Assembly (NCBI GenBank): GCA_036443405.1
Contig: JAZFYD010000115.1
Span: 1 to 7,153, forward strand
Reading direction: 5' to 3'
DNA: 7,153 nt
From: JAZFYD01 sp036443405
GTDB taxonomy: Bacteria; Planctomycetota; PLA2
In this document: positions 1 to 6,036 of the stretch, in pieces
Layout: each line of letters opens with the position of its first letter
How positions within the stretch are numbered: the first letter of the stretch is position 1
Made by a program: the position numbers and the translations under genes
The notes under the pieces: generated by a model
Seen by the model: the letters and a program-made list of their open reading frames with translations, nothing else
Told to the model about the DNA's origin: nothing
Database searches by the model: none

Positions 1-13
1 ACGGCTTACGCCG
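1..13. repeat. Partial second copy of the hairpin core at the window edge
   Basis: The 13 bases ACGGCTTACGCCG are identical to 30-42 in the complete hairpin. The right-hand flank differs (CAGAG instead of TTGGAG), so only about four base pairs of the stem (CGGC with GCCG) survive. The left arm lies outside the window, so I cannot tell whether this copy is complete to the left or degenerate. Confidence 0.5.
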
Positions 14-22
14 CAGAGTTGT

Positions 23-49
23 TGGCCCAACGGCTTACGCCGTTGGAGC
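23..49. repeat. Palindromic hairpin element, intergenic copy
   Basis: The core is a perfect inverted repeat: CCAACGGC at 27-34, loop TTAC at 35-38, and GCCGTTGG at 39-46, flanked by TGGC on the left and AGC on the right. On the minus strand the loop reads GTAA, which fits the GNRA tetraloop pattern in RNA. The same 27-bp unit recurs inside the acyl-CoA dehydrogenase gene at 4353-4379 with 24 of 27 bases identical. A partial copy of the core, ACGGCTTACGCCG, lies at 1-13, 29 bp upstream. There is no T-tract on either side, so a classical intrinsic terminator is unlikely, although the hairpin could protect or end the flippase transcript. Confidence 0.8.
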
Positions 50-193
50 TTCTTGTTCGAACCGTCTGAGATGTGGCGTGCGCGACCCGCCGTTCGGCCG
101 TTGGAGCCATACATTCGAACGGTCTGAGATGTGGCCGGCCTGCCTTGATGTTCCGCCGTTCGAGCCGCTTTCTCGGATCGTCCGAGTTGCTCT
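39..193. repeat. Degenerate tandem repeat, 58-bp period, three visible copies
   Basis: Copies start at 39, 97 and 155, exactly 58 bp apart. Copies 1 (39-77) and 2 (97-135) match at 32 of 39 positions. They share the block GCCGTTGGAGC, then six bases that all differ, then TTCGAAC, one mismatch, and GTCTGAGATGTGGC. Copy 3 (155-189) is more decayed, at about two thirds identity to copy 2, but keeps GCCGTT, GAGCC, TCG and the CGAG or TGAG step. About 19 poorly conserved bases separate the units. The right arm of the hairpin at 39-46 is also the start of copy 1, so the two repeat types are interlocked. The period is not a multiple of three, which argues against a repeated peptide. Confidence 0.65.
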
Positions 194-205
194 TTCTTTG
201 TTCGC

Positions 206-1489
206 TCAAACGGCGGCAAGCAACAGCAACAGGAGTGTTGTAAGCGCAGCGGCCGGGGCGATTGCGCGCAGGTAGTCGGCGTGGCGGATCGATGGTGCGA
301 CCCGGTGCGTGAGCCACTGCGCGACGACCGTCGCGGCGGTCGAGCGGGCAGCTAGGGCATACGCGGTGGCTTCCAGTCCGTGCGGAACGGCGAACCACAA
401 GATCACCGCAGTCACGCCCAGATTCACTACGGACCACAAAAAACGCATGCGGATGTGGCCGAGCGCGATCCACAGCAGGCCGGGCCGCGAGTTCAGACCG
501 TGCGCGGCGGCGGCGAGGCAAAGGGCCTGCATGGCTGGCACGGCATCGCTCCAGCGTTCGGGGTAGAGCCAGTCCACCAGCGTCGGCGCCAGCGCATAAA
601 GCAACAGAGCGGGCCCCGTGAGTGCGAGGGAGTGCACACGCGTGAGAGCGCGGTATGCGTCGGCCAACGCAGCGGGCTGCTCGCGCAGTCGTGAAAGCAA
701 CGGTAGCGCGACGCGCTCTGTCACTGGTCCGAGACGTGCGGCCAGGAACATCGCGTGTTGATACGCGAACCCATAAATGCCGAGCATCGCGATGCCTGAA
801 TGCAGGCTGCCGATCAAGAACCGGTCCATTTGTCCGAACCCCGTGTCGAACATCCGCATGCCGACGATACGACCTCCGTCACGGTAGACCGGCGACCGCG
901 GGCCCGGGTCTTTGGGGCCGATGCTCCCTTGCGCCGCAAGCAGCATCGCGGTCGCATAAAGTCCGGCGCCGATCGCGTCGCCGCAAACGATGGCAGCGGC
1001 TCCGGCCCCCCTTTGCGCCAGATCGACCTTGATCAAGGCGACCGCAACCGCGAGGAGCGCTTCCAGCCCGGCAATCCGCGCAAACTTCAACTCGCGCTCA
1101 AGGCAGCCGCGGGCCGTGGCACCGACGCCCGCGACAGCGATTCCGAACGCGCCGAGAGTGAGTAGCCCGCGCATCGGGACCTCAAAGAGCACCAGGAACA
1201 GCAAGAGGAAAAGCGCGATCAAGACACCCGTGCCGAGGCCGATGCGCAAGGCGCGCCGAGGGCTCAGTTCGCGCCGTTGGACCACCAACACGCTGACGCC
1301 GAAGTCCGCGGCGACTGTGGCGATGCTGAGAATCACCGTGGCCATGACCGCCAGTCCGAATTGGCTTGGTCTGAGTAGCTGCGCCAGCACGATCAGCGCG
1401 CCGACTTGCGCTGCGATCTGCACGCCCTGCGCTGCGAGGGTGAACGCGCCCCCGCGGATTGCCGCGCGTTTCAGGTCGTCGTTCGCCAC
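206..1489 (-). CDS. Polysaccharide flippase, MOP superfamily (Wzx/WzxC-like)
   Basis: This is a 427-residue integral membrane protein predicted to move lipid-linked oligosaccharide units across the inner membrane for O-antigen, capsule or exopolysaccharide assembly. About 12 hydrophobic segments can be seen, for example near residues 15-37, 45-68, 80-103, 107-125, 160-185, 285-307, 345-368 and the leucine-rich C-terminus. The opening (LKRAAIRGGAFTLAAQG) and the central FDTGFGQMDRFLIG...LGIYGFAYQ block match the pattern of Polysacc_synt-family flippases. It is somewhat shorter than the 470-500 residues common in the family. The start is GTG at 1489, because an in-frame TAG lies four codons upstream and the N-terminus already matches the family. 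I see no strong Shine-Dalgarno sequence. It follows the GT4 gene after 32 bp and is the last gene of the operon. Substrate specificity cannot be read from the sequence. Confidence 0.88.
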   Translation of the reverse strand: MANDDLKRAAIRGGAFTLAAQGVQIAAQVGALIVLAQLLRPSQFGLAVMATVILSIATVAADFGVSVLVVQRRELSPRRALRIGLGTGVLIALFLLLFLVLFEVPMRGLLTLGAFGIAVAGVGATARGCLERELKFARIAGLEALLAVAVALIKVDLAQRGAGAAAIVCGDAIGAGLYATAMLLAAQGSIGPKDPGPRSPVYRDGGRIVGMRMFDTGFGQMDRFLIGSLHSGIAMLGIYGFAYQHAMFLAARLGPVTERVALPLLSRLREQPAALADAYRALTRVHSLALTGPALLLYALAPTLVDWLYPERWSDAVPAMQALCLAAAAHGLNSRPGLLWIALGHIRMRFLWSVVNLGVTAVILWFAVPHGLEATAYALAARSTAATVVAQWLTHRVAPSIRHADYLRAIAPAAALTTLLLLLLAAV

Positions 1490-1521
1490 CGCAAGAGGCT
1501 ACACGGAGAGCGCGCCGAGAA

Positions 1522-2643
1522 TTATCCCGCGTAGATTTCGCGCAGGCGCGCAACGCCCTTTTGGGGGTCGAAGTCCGACTCGACCCGAACACGCCCGGCG
1601 GCGCCGAGGCCGATGCGCAGGCCCGGGTCCTCCGCGAGGGTCGCCATCGCCCGTGCCAACGCGTCCGTGTCGTGTTCGTCGACGAGGATCCCGGTGCGCT
1701 CGTGTTTCACCGCTTCGGGGATGCCGCTGTGGCGCGTGGACACGACACAGAGCCCGGCCGCCATCGCCTCGAGCAGGCTGATCGGCAGGCCCTCCATGTC
1801 GCCCGTCGGACCGGCCCGGCTGTTGAGCACGAAAATGTCCGCGGCGTCGAGACGCGCTTCGACCTCGGCGGGCGGCAAGAGTCCGTGAAGAGTGACGGCG
1901 TCCTCAACCCGTTCGGCCTTGATGCGCGCTTCCACAAGCGACCGCTCGGGGCCGTCGCCAAGGATGTCCAACTCGAGCGACGCACCGTCGGCGCGGGCGC
2001 GCGCCACCGCGCTCACGAGATCCGGAACGCCCTTCTTGGCGGTCAGGCGGGCCACGGTCAGGACGCGCACCGGGCCACGATCCGTCGCGCTGCGCGGCCG
2101 CAGCGGTCGCAGCGGCACGCCGAGCCGGACGACCTCGACGCGATCCTCGGGACATCCGAGTTCGAGCAACCTGTCGCGCACGTGTTCCGAGACGGCAACG
2201 ACGTGGTTCACCTGCCGCCACAGGAGTGACAGCGCGCGCGTATAGGACGGGACCTCCTTCGGCAGCATGCCGACGTCGAAACCGTGGAACGTAACGACGA
2301 GCCGGCACGCGAGGCGGCGCACGATCGGCACCATCAGGATGCCGGCCGGTCCGAAATGCGCGTGTACGCAGTCGGCGCCGAGATCGCAGAGCGTGTCGCG
2401 CACGCGGCGTTCGGTGGAGACCGGGAGGTGATACGGGTGTTGTTCGTTGAGATCGCGCAAGATGCCGAAGCCGCGGTCCGTCCAAGTGCGCCGCATCGGA
2501 ATCACGTGCGCGCGTTTGTAGGGGAACTGGTCCGCGTTCTGGTGATCGTGCGTGATGAGCGGCACACCGAGCGCAGTGACCTGACGGTGAAGCCAAACCT
2601 CGCTGCTCCCGCCGAAGACCTCCGCATAGACCACGGTCGTCAT
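1522..2643 (-). CDS. Glycosyltransferase family 4 (GT-B fold)
   Basis: This 373-residue cytoplasmic or membrane-associated enzyme should transfer a sugar from a nucleotide-sugar donor to a growing glycan, with retention of configuration. The N-terminal Rossmann-like half contains VHAHFGPAG and TFHGFDV, the acceptor-side motifs seen in GT4 enzymes. The C-terminal half starts around VRVLTVARLTAKKG, continues with LDILGDGPE, and carries the EX7E donor-binding motif EGLPISLLE, with glutamates at residues 284 and 292. It resembles the colanic-acid WcaL/AmsK type, but I do not assign a symbol. The ATG at 2643 was chosen over longer in-frame starts reaching 3165, because it overlaps the stop of the upstream GT2 gene by four bases (ATGA), has a Shine-Dalgarno sequence, and begins with a normal GT4 N-terminus. 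Sugar and linkage are unknown. Confidence 0.92.
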   Translation of the reverse strand: MTTVVYAEVFGGSSEVWLHRQVTALGVPLITHDHQNADQFPYKRAHVIPMRRTWTDRGFGILRDLNEQHPYHLPVSTERRVRDTLCDLGADCVHAHFGPAGILMVPIVRRLACRLVVTFHGFDVGMLPKEVPSYTRALSLLWRQVNHVVAVSEHVRDRLLELGCPEDRVEVVRLGVPLRPLRPRSATDRGPVRVLTVARLTAKKGVPDLVSAVARARADGASLELDILGDGPERSLVEARIKAERVEDAVTLHGLLPPAEVEARLDAADIFVLNSRAGPTGDMEGLPISLLEAMAAGLCVVSTRHSGIPEAVKHERTGILVDEHDTDALARAMATLAEDPGLRIGLGAAGRVRVESDFDPQKGVARLREIYAG

Positions 2644-3617
2644 CGCGTCCACCTCGGATAGCGCCGCGCCATCATCGGATGCAACACGGGGGCGAAGAGG
2701 CCGCGCACGGGCCGCGGAACAAAAGTTGCGAGCAAGAGGCCCCACACGAGCGGCCGTATCGGCTCGGACTTCGCGGCATTCCAGAGATGCGGGCGCGCCG
2801 CGGCGGCCCGGCCATCGCGAAACATCCACTCGCCGAGCTGATAGTGCACGCGGCCGACGGCCCGGCTTTTTTCGCTCTCCGAATCCGAGACCTGAATTGC
2901 CGGCGCGGCGATTTCGAAGTCGTCGTCGCCGGCGGCGTTCGCCGCGCGCACGGCCTCCGCGTACGCGCCCTGGAGTTGGCAGCGGCCGGCGCTGATGTTC
3001 TTGGCGTGAAAGCGATACGCGCCCAGCACCGTCGGGAGAATCGCGATGCGGCCGCGCCGCGCCGCGCGCAGAACCATGTCGTAGTCGTGGGAGTACCGAA
3101 ACGCCTCGCGATAGCCGCGCAACTCGCGCATCACGTCGCCGCGGATCATGGCGGTGGAGTGGCAAACCGGGTTGGACACCGGCAGCAGCTCCGCGACACG
3201 GTCCGGGTCCGTCGGCGGCGACACGGCCGCGAGCACCGTGCCCTCCTCGTCGATCACCTGATAGGCGCCCGCCACGAGCGCGCAGTCCGGGTTCTCCCTC
3301 AAGAACGCGACGCTCGTTTCGAGGCGCCCCGGAAGCATCAGGTCATCGTCGTCCAAGATCGCGATGAATTCACCGCGCGCCTCCGCAACAGCAGCGTTCC
3401 GCGCGCCGGCGGGGCCCTTGGAGACCTCGAGACGGACGAGGCGCACGCGCGGGTCGCCGATTTTCTCGATCACCGCGCTGGCGGAGTCATCGGCGGACCC
3501 GTCGTCGGCCACGAGATGCTCGAAGTCGGAAAACGCCTGGTCGAGGCTCGAACGCAACGCCCGTTCGAGATCGGCGGGGCGTTCCTTTGTGGCGGTGATG
3601 ATCGAAACTGTGGGCAT
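2640..3617 (-). CDS. Glycosyltransferase family 2 (GT-A fold)
   Basis: This 325-residue protein opens with a typical GT2 catalytic domain. VSIITATKERPADLERAL is the first strand and helix, VADDGSADDS (aspartates 38-39) binds the nucleotide, and KGPAGARNAA precedes ILDDDDLMLPGRL, where residues 89-92 are the DXD-like metal and UDP-sugar site. HDYDMVLRAARRG near residue 195 fits the catalytic-base ED region. The last third (from about residue 240) is helical and ends in a basic, partly hydrophobic tail (VWGLLLATFVPRPVRGLF) that could rest on the membrane. It is the first visible gene of the minus-strand polysaccharide operon and overlaps GT4 by four bases. ATG at 3617 is the natural start, although no clear Shine-Dalgarno sequence precedes it. 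Donor and acceptor are unknown; an inverting transfer is expected from the family. Confidence 0.92.
   Translation of the reverse strand: MPTVSIITATKERPADLERALRSSLDQAFSDFEHLVADDGSADDSASAVIEKIGDPRVRLVRLEVSKGPAGARNAAVAEARGEFIAILDDDDLMLPGRLETSVAFLRENPDCALVAGAYQVIDEEGTVLAAVSPPTDPDRVAELLPVSNPVCHSTAMIRGDVMRELRGYREAFRYSHDYDMVLRAARRGRIAILPTVLGAYRFHAKNISAGRCQLQGAYAEAVRAANAAGDDDFEIAAPAIQVSDSESEKSRAVGRVHYQLGEWMFRDGRAAAARPHLWNAAKSEPIRPLVWGLLLATFVPRPVRGLFAPVLHPMMARRYPRWTR
2649..2655 (-). promoter_or_regulatory. Shine-Dalgarno sequence for the GT4 gene
   Basis: On the minus strand the bases GAGGTGG sit five bases before the ATG at 2643, inside the end of the GT2 gene. Together with the ATGA overlap they fix the GT4 start and suggest translational coupling of the two glycosyltransferases. 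Confidence 0.65.
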
Positions 3618-3626
3618 GACGCACGG

Positions 3627-3644
3627 CCCACGCGGGATCGTGGG
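3627..3644. promoter_or_regulatory. Short inverted repeat upstream of the GT2 start
   Basis: CCCACG and CGTGGG form a perfect 6-bp dyad around a six-base centre, ending nine bases before the GT2 start codon. It would lie in the 5' leader of the polysaccharide operon and could be an operator or a small mRNA hairpin near the ribosome site. A dyad this short in GC-rich DNA may be chance. Confidence 0.2.
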
Positions 3645-3752
3645 TCTAGGTGAAACTATCGGAGTTCCCGGCGACAGGCGCGAGCCCCTGATCGGTTGTC
3701 AGGTGTTTCCCACGGATTTCCGATGGAGGCGGTTCCGCGACCCCCCCTCGCC

Positions 3753-3758
3753 TACAAT
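3753..3758 (+). promoter_or_regulatory. Possible -10 promoter element for the acyl-CoA dehydrogenase operon
   Basis: TACAAT fits the sigma-70 -10 consensus at five of six bases and stands out in GC-rich surroundings. No good -35 hexamer is seen at 16-18 bp spacing; the region 3729-3735 is only GCGGTTC. Transcription would begin around 3765, leaving a leader of only about seven bases before the GTG at 3772. Confidence 0.35.
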
Positions 3759-3771
3759 CGATTACCGGCCC

Positions 3772-5502
3772 GTGCCGAACTTCTTCACACAGAACCTCGA
3801 CCTCAGGCGGCGCATCCGCAACGCGCCCTGGAACGCCATCCTCCCGGCGCTCGAACAGGGGTTTGCCGATCCGCACGAGCTGGCCCCCTCGTCGTTGGAG
3901 GAGGCGCTCGACTTCATGGATGCGACGCTCGATCTGGTCGGCGAGATTTGCGCCAACGAGATCGCGCCGCACGCCGCCGAGGTGGATCGCGAGGGCGCGC
4001 AGCTGGTGGACGGCGAGGTGCGCTACGCGGCGGCGACAACCAAACAGCTCAAACTGCTCGCCGAGTCCGGGCTGATGGGATTCATCCTGCCGCGCGCGCA
4101 CGGTGGCTTGAACCTACCCGTGACGTGTTACACCGCGGCGGTCGAGATGGTGTCGCAAGCGGACGCGTCGTTGATGACGCTGTTCGCGTTGCAGGGGTGT
4201 GGCGAGACGCTGCACCGGTTCGGGGATGCCGAGGTGCACGAGCGCTACCTGTCGCGGCTGTGCGCCGGGGAAATCACGGCGTGCATGGCTCTGACCGAAC
4301 CCGGCGCGGGCAGCGACCTCGGTGCGGTGCGCATGCGCGCGGTGCCGAGACCTGGCCCAACGCCTGACGGCGTTGGAGCGAAGAACGGCTCCTGGATTCT
4401 GAACGGCAGCAAGTGTTTCATCACCAACGGTGGCGCCGACGTCCTGTTGACGCTGGCGCGGACCGAGGATGTCGAAGGCGGCGCCGGAGTTTCGCTGTTC
4501 GCGGGGGATCGCGGTGCCGGCGTCGAGGTCCCCAAACTCGAGGAGAAGCTCGGGATCCACGGGTCGCCGACCGCGGTCGTCAACTTCGACGACGCAACGG
4601 GCTACCTCCTCGGCAAGCGCGGCGAAGGTTTGTACCGCTGCACCCTTGGTCTGCTGCACCAGGTGCGGCTCGAGGTCGCAGCGCAAGCGGTGGGGGTGGC
4701 GCAGGCCGCGCAGTCCGCGGCGGCGCAATACGCCACCGAGCGCGAGCAGTTCGGGCGCTCCATCGACCGTTTCGCGCCGGTTCGCGAGATGCTGTTTCGC
4801 AACGCGCTGCAGATCGAGGCGGCGCGCGCGATCGTGTTCACGACCGCGGCGGTGGTGGACCGCAAGCGCGGCATCCTGCGGTCCGGCGGCGGACCGGAGC
4901 TCGAACGGTACGAGCGGATGGCGGATCTCCTGACGCCGCTTTCCAAGTTCTACGCGTGCGAGATCGTCAACGAGGTCACATCCCGGGCGATCCAGGTCCA
5001 CGGCGGCTACGGCTACACGCAGGAATATCCGGTCGAACGCCACATGCGCGACGGCCGCATCACGAACATCTACGAGGGCACGAGCGAGATCCAGGTGGGC
5101 GGCATGATCGACGCGTTGCTCGACGGCGGGCTCGCGCTGCTGTTCGAGGAGCCGCTGCGCGACACCTCCGAACCGCCCTCCTGTGCGGGTGTGCTCGACA
5201 GCCTCCGCCAGACCTACGCGCACCTTCTCGCCGCCGCCGACCGGGCACGCGCGGCGGACACCCTCGCGGTGCAGGGTTGGGCGCGCGGCATAGCGGAGAC
5301 GACCGCAGGGGTCATGGCGACGCTCGTGTTTTTGCGCGACGCGTCCGAAGACGACCGCAGCGCGACCTTGGCCCGTTTCCACGCGTCCGAGACGCTCTTG
5401 CGGGGGCAGCTATGTCTTCGCGCAGCGGAAACCGGCGACCGCACGGTCTTCGACGACGAGAGCTTCCGGGCCGTCGTGGAACCGTACCGGGGCGGCGCGT
5501 GA
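3772..5502 (+). CDS. Acyl-CoA dehydrogenase, FAD-dependent, with C-terminal extension
   Basis: This 576-residue cytoplasmic flavoenzyme should oxidise an acyl-CoA to its 2,3-enoyl-CoA and pass electrons to electron-transfer flavoprotein. It shows the family's helical N-terminal domain (to about residue 165), a central beta domain with TEPGAGSD at 175-182 and LNGSKCFITNG near 210-220, and a C-terminal helical domain with QVHGGYGYTQEYPVERHMRD and IYEGTSEIQ. Glu435 of IYEGT aligns with the catalytic base of medium-chain enzymes. About 130 residues follow, an extension also seen in DmdC-like dehydrogenases and in the MPNFF-type enzymes I recall from Deltaproteobacteria. The start is GTG at 3772 (VPNFFTQNLDL); the frame is open back to 3364 but overlaps the GT2 gene antisense. 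Residues 193-206 look like an extra loop encoded by the palindromic repeat. Chain-length specificity cannot be called. Confidence 0.93.
   Translation: MPNFFTQNLDLRRRIRNAPWNAILPALEQGFADPHELAPSSLEEALDFMDATLDLVGEICANEIAPHAAEVDREGAQLVDGEVRYAAATTKQLKLLAESGLMGFILPRAHGGLNLPVTCYTAAVEMVSQADASLMTLFALQGCGETLHRFGDAEVHERYLSRLCAGEITACMALTEPGAGSDLGAVRMRAVPRPGPTPDGVGAKNGSWILNGSKCFITNGGADVLLTLARTEDVEGGAGVSLFAGDRGAGVEVPKLEEKLGIHGSPTAVVNFDDATGYLLGKRGEGLYRCTLGLLHQVRLEVAAQAVGVAQAAQSAAAQYATEREQFGRSIDRFAPVREMLFRNALQIEAARAIVFTTAAVVDRKRGILRSGGGPELERYERMADLLTPLSKFYACEIVNEVTSRAIQVHGGYGYTQEYPVERHMRDGRITNIYEGTSEIQVGGMIDALLDGGLALLFEEPLRDTSEPPSCAGVLDSLRQTYAHLLAAADRARAADTLAVQGWARGIAETTAGVMATLVFLRDASEDDRSATLARFHASETLLRGQLCLRAAETGDRTVFDDESFRAVVEPYRGGA
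4353..4379 (+). repeat. Palindromic hairpin element, in-frame copy inside the acyl-CoA dehydrogenase gene
   Basis: The core is CCAACGCC at 4357-4364, loop TGAC at 4365-4368, and GGCGTTGG at 4369-4376, a perfect 8-bp stem. It matches the intergenic copy at 23-49 in 24 of 27 positions. Two of the three differences swap one stem base pair (G-C to C-G) and the third is in the loop. It encodes part of the segment RPGPTPDGVGAKNG, residues 193-206, which lies between the AVRMRAV strand and the SWILNGSKCFITNG strand. Family members usually have only a short turn there. The reading frame is preserved and all catalytic motifs remain intact. Confidence 0.7.
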
Positions 5503-6017
5503 CCGATCCCCTCGCGCAAATCGCGTTCTGCCCGCTGTGCGGGAACGGGGAGTTGGAGCGCCGGCGCCCGCGCCGGGACGACAAGGAGCGGCTTTGCTGC
5601 CCGCAGTGCAAGTACGTGCACTATGTCGGCCCGCGTCTCGCTGCCGCCGCGATCGTGCAGGACGGCGAGCGGATCTGTCTGGTCCGGCGCGCGTGGGATC
5701 CGGGCAAGGGGCTGTGGACGTTCCCCGGCGGGTTTGTCGATCTCGGCGAAGGCCCGTTCGATGCGGCCCAGCGCGAGGTGTCCGAGGAGACCGGCTGCCG
5801 CGCCGAACTCGAGGGGGTGGTGGGCGTGTATCGCAGCACCGGTCCCCGCGGTGTCGAGGTCGTGCTGGTCGCGTATCACGGACACCTCACCGGCCAAACT
5901 GACGCGTCCTGCGAGGAGGTCGAAGAGGTCCGGTGGTTTCACCGCGACGAACTCCCGTTTGACGAGATGGCGTTCGAGTCGAGCGCCCAGGCGCTGCGCG
6001 ACTTCCTCGCGCGATAG
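5499..6017 (+). CDS. Nudix hydrolase with N-terminal zinc ribbon
   Basis: This 172-residue protein is predicted to hydrolyse a nucleoside diphosphate linked to another group, such as ADP-ribose, NADH or a similar compound, using a divalent metal. Residues 11-37 form a zinc ribbon of the Nudix N-terminal type: CPLC (Cys11, Cys14) and CPQC (Cys34, Cys37), with an extra Cys33. The Nudix box runs from Gly78 to residue 100 (FVDLGEGPFDAAQ then REVSEETGC) and matches GX5EX7REUXEEXGU throughout, so the enzyme should be active. The start is GTG at 5499, whose GTGA overlaps the TGA stop of the dehydrogenase; this leaves a compact protein beginning just before the zinc ribbon and suggests coupled translation. 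The substrate is not evident. Pairing with an acyl-CoA dehydrogenase makes CoA- or NAD-related substrates plausible, but that is inference. Confidence 0.9.
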   Translation: MTDPLAQIAFCPLCGNGELERRRPRRDDKERLCCPQCKYVHYVGPRLAAAAIVQDGERICLVRRAWDPGKGLWTFPGGFVDLGEGPFDAAQREVSEETGCRAELEGVVGVYRSTGPRGVEVVLVAYHGHLTGQTDASCEEVEEVRWFHRDELPFDEMAFESSAQALRDFLAR

Positions 6018-6036
6018 GGAACTGTGACGGGCCCGA
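6018..6036. other. Minimal convergent intergenic gap
   Basis: Only 19 bases separate the stops of the Nudix gene (plus strand) and the HtrA gene (minus strand). No hairpin with a T-tract is present in either direction, so transcripts from both sides probably run into each other or end by Rho. The first 14 bases, GGAACTGTGACGGG, recur exactly at 6144-6157 inside the HtrA gene. Confidence 0.6.

Larger units (their letters stand above)
1..205. other. Gene-free repeat-bearing region downstream of the flippase gene
   Basis: I see no convincing gene in these bases. The reading frames that cross them are arginine-rich, look like no family I know, and run antisense or out of frame into the flippase gene. 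The stretch holds a perfect hairpin at 27-46, a partial copy of its core at 1-13, and a degenerate tandem repeat with a 58-bp period starting at 39, 97 and 155. It lies immediately after the last gene of the minus-strand polysaccharide operon, so it would be the operon's 3' untranslated or intergenic region. The array may continue left of the window, because the first hairpin copy is cut by the edge. Confidence 0.7.
3618..3771. other. Divergent intergenic region between the polysaccharide operon and the acyl-CoA dehydrogenase operon
   Basis: This 154-bp stretch separates genes read in opposite directions, so promoters for both operons are expected here. On the plus strand a TACAAT hexamer lies at 3753-3758. 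A short dyad, CCCACG at 3627-3632 with CGTGGG at 3639-3644, lies just upstream of the GT2 start. I could not identify a convincing minus-strand promoter, a riboswitch or a small gene. Confidence 0.6.

Noticed and set aside
23..49. Rho-independent terminator for the flippase operon
   Set aside because: The stem is perfect but there is no T-tract after it on the minus strand, and it lies about 160 bp beyond the stop codon. It is better described as a repeat element.
39..193. CRISPR array
   Set aside because: There are only three copies, they are degenerate, and variable bases occur inside the repeat rather than in clean spacers. No cas genes are nearby.
2644..3165. Longer GT4 reading frame starting at 3165
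   Set aside because: The added part is arginine-rich out-of-frame sequence inside the GT2 gene. The ATG at 2643 has a Shine-Dalgarno sequence and an ATGA overlap.
2679..3653. 324-codon plus-strand frame opposite the GT2 gene
   Set aside because: It is the antisense shadow of a clear GT2 glycosyltransferase, with no family motifs.
3364..3771. Open 136-codon N-terminal extension of the acyl-CoA dehydrogenase frame
   Set aside because: It lies antisense over the GT2 gene, is rich in arginine and serine without family similarity, and the conserved family start (V/MPNFF) is at 3772.
4114..5382. 422-codon open frame antisense to the acyl-CoA dehydrogenase
   Set aside because: It mirrors the GC-rich codon pattern of the real gene, is rich in Arg, His and Ala, and shows no recognisable domain.
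4413..5498. Long frame joined in front of the Nudix gene
   Set aside because: This is the +1 shadow of the acyl-CoA dehydrogenase, with arginine/glycine-rich low-complexity protein. Only the part from the GTG at 5499 is the real Nudix gene.
5560..5580. Inverted repeat CCGGCGC / GCGCCGG in the Nudix gene
   Set aside because: It consists only of G and C in a stretch of arginine and proline codons, where such dyads are expected by chance.
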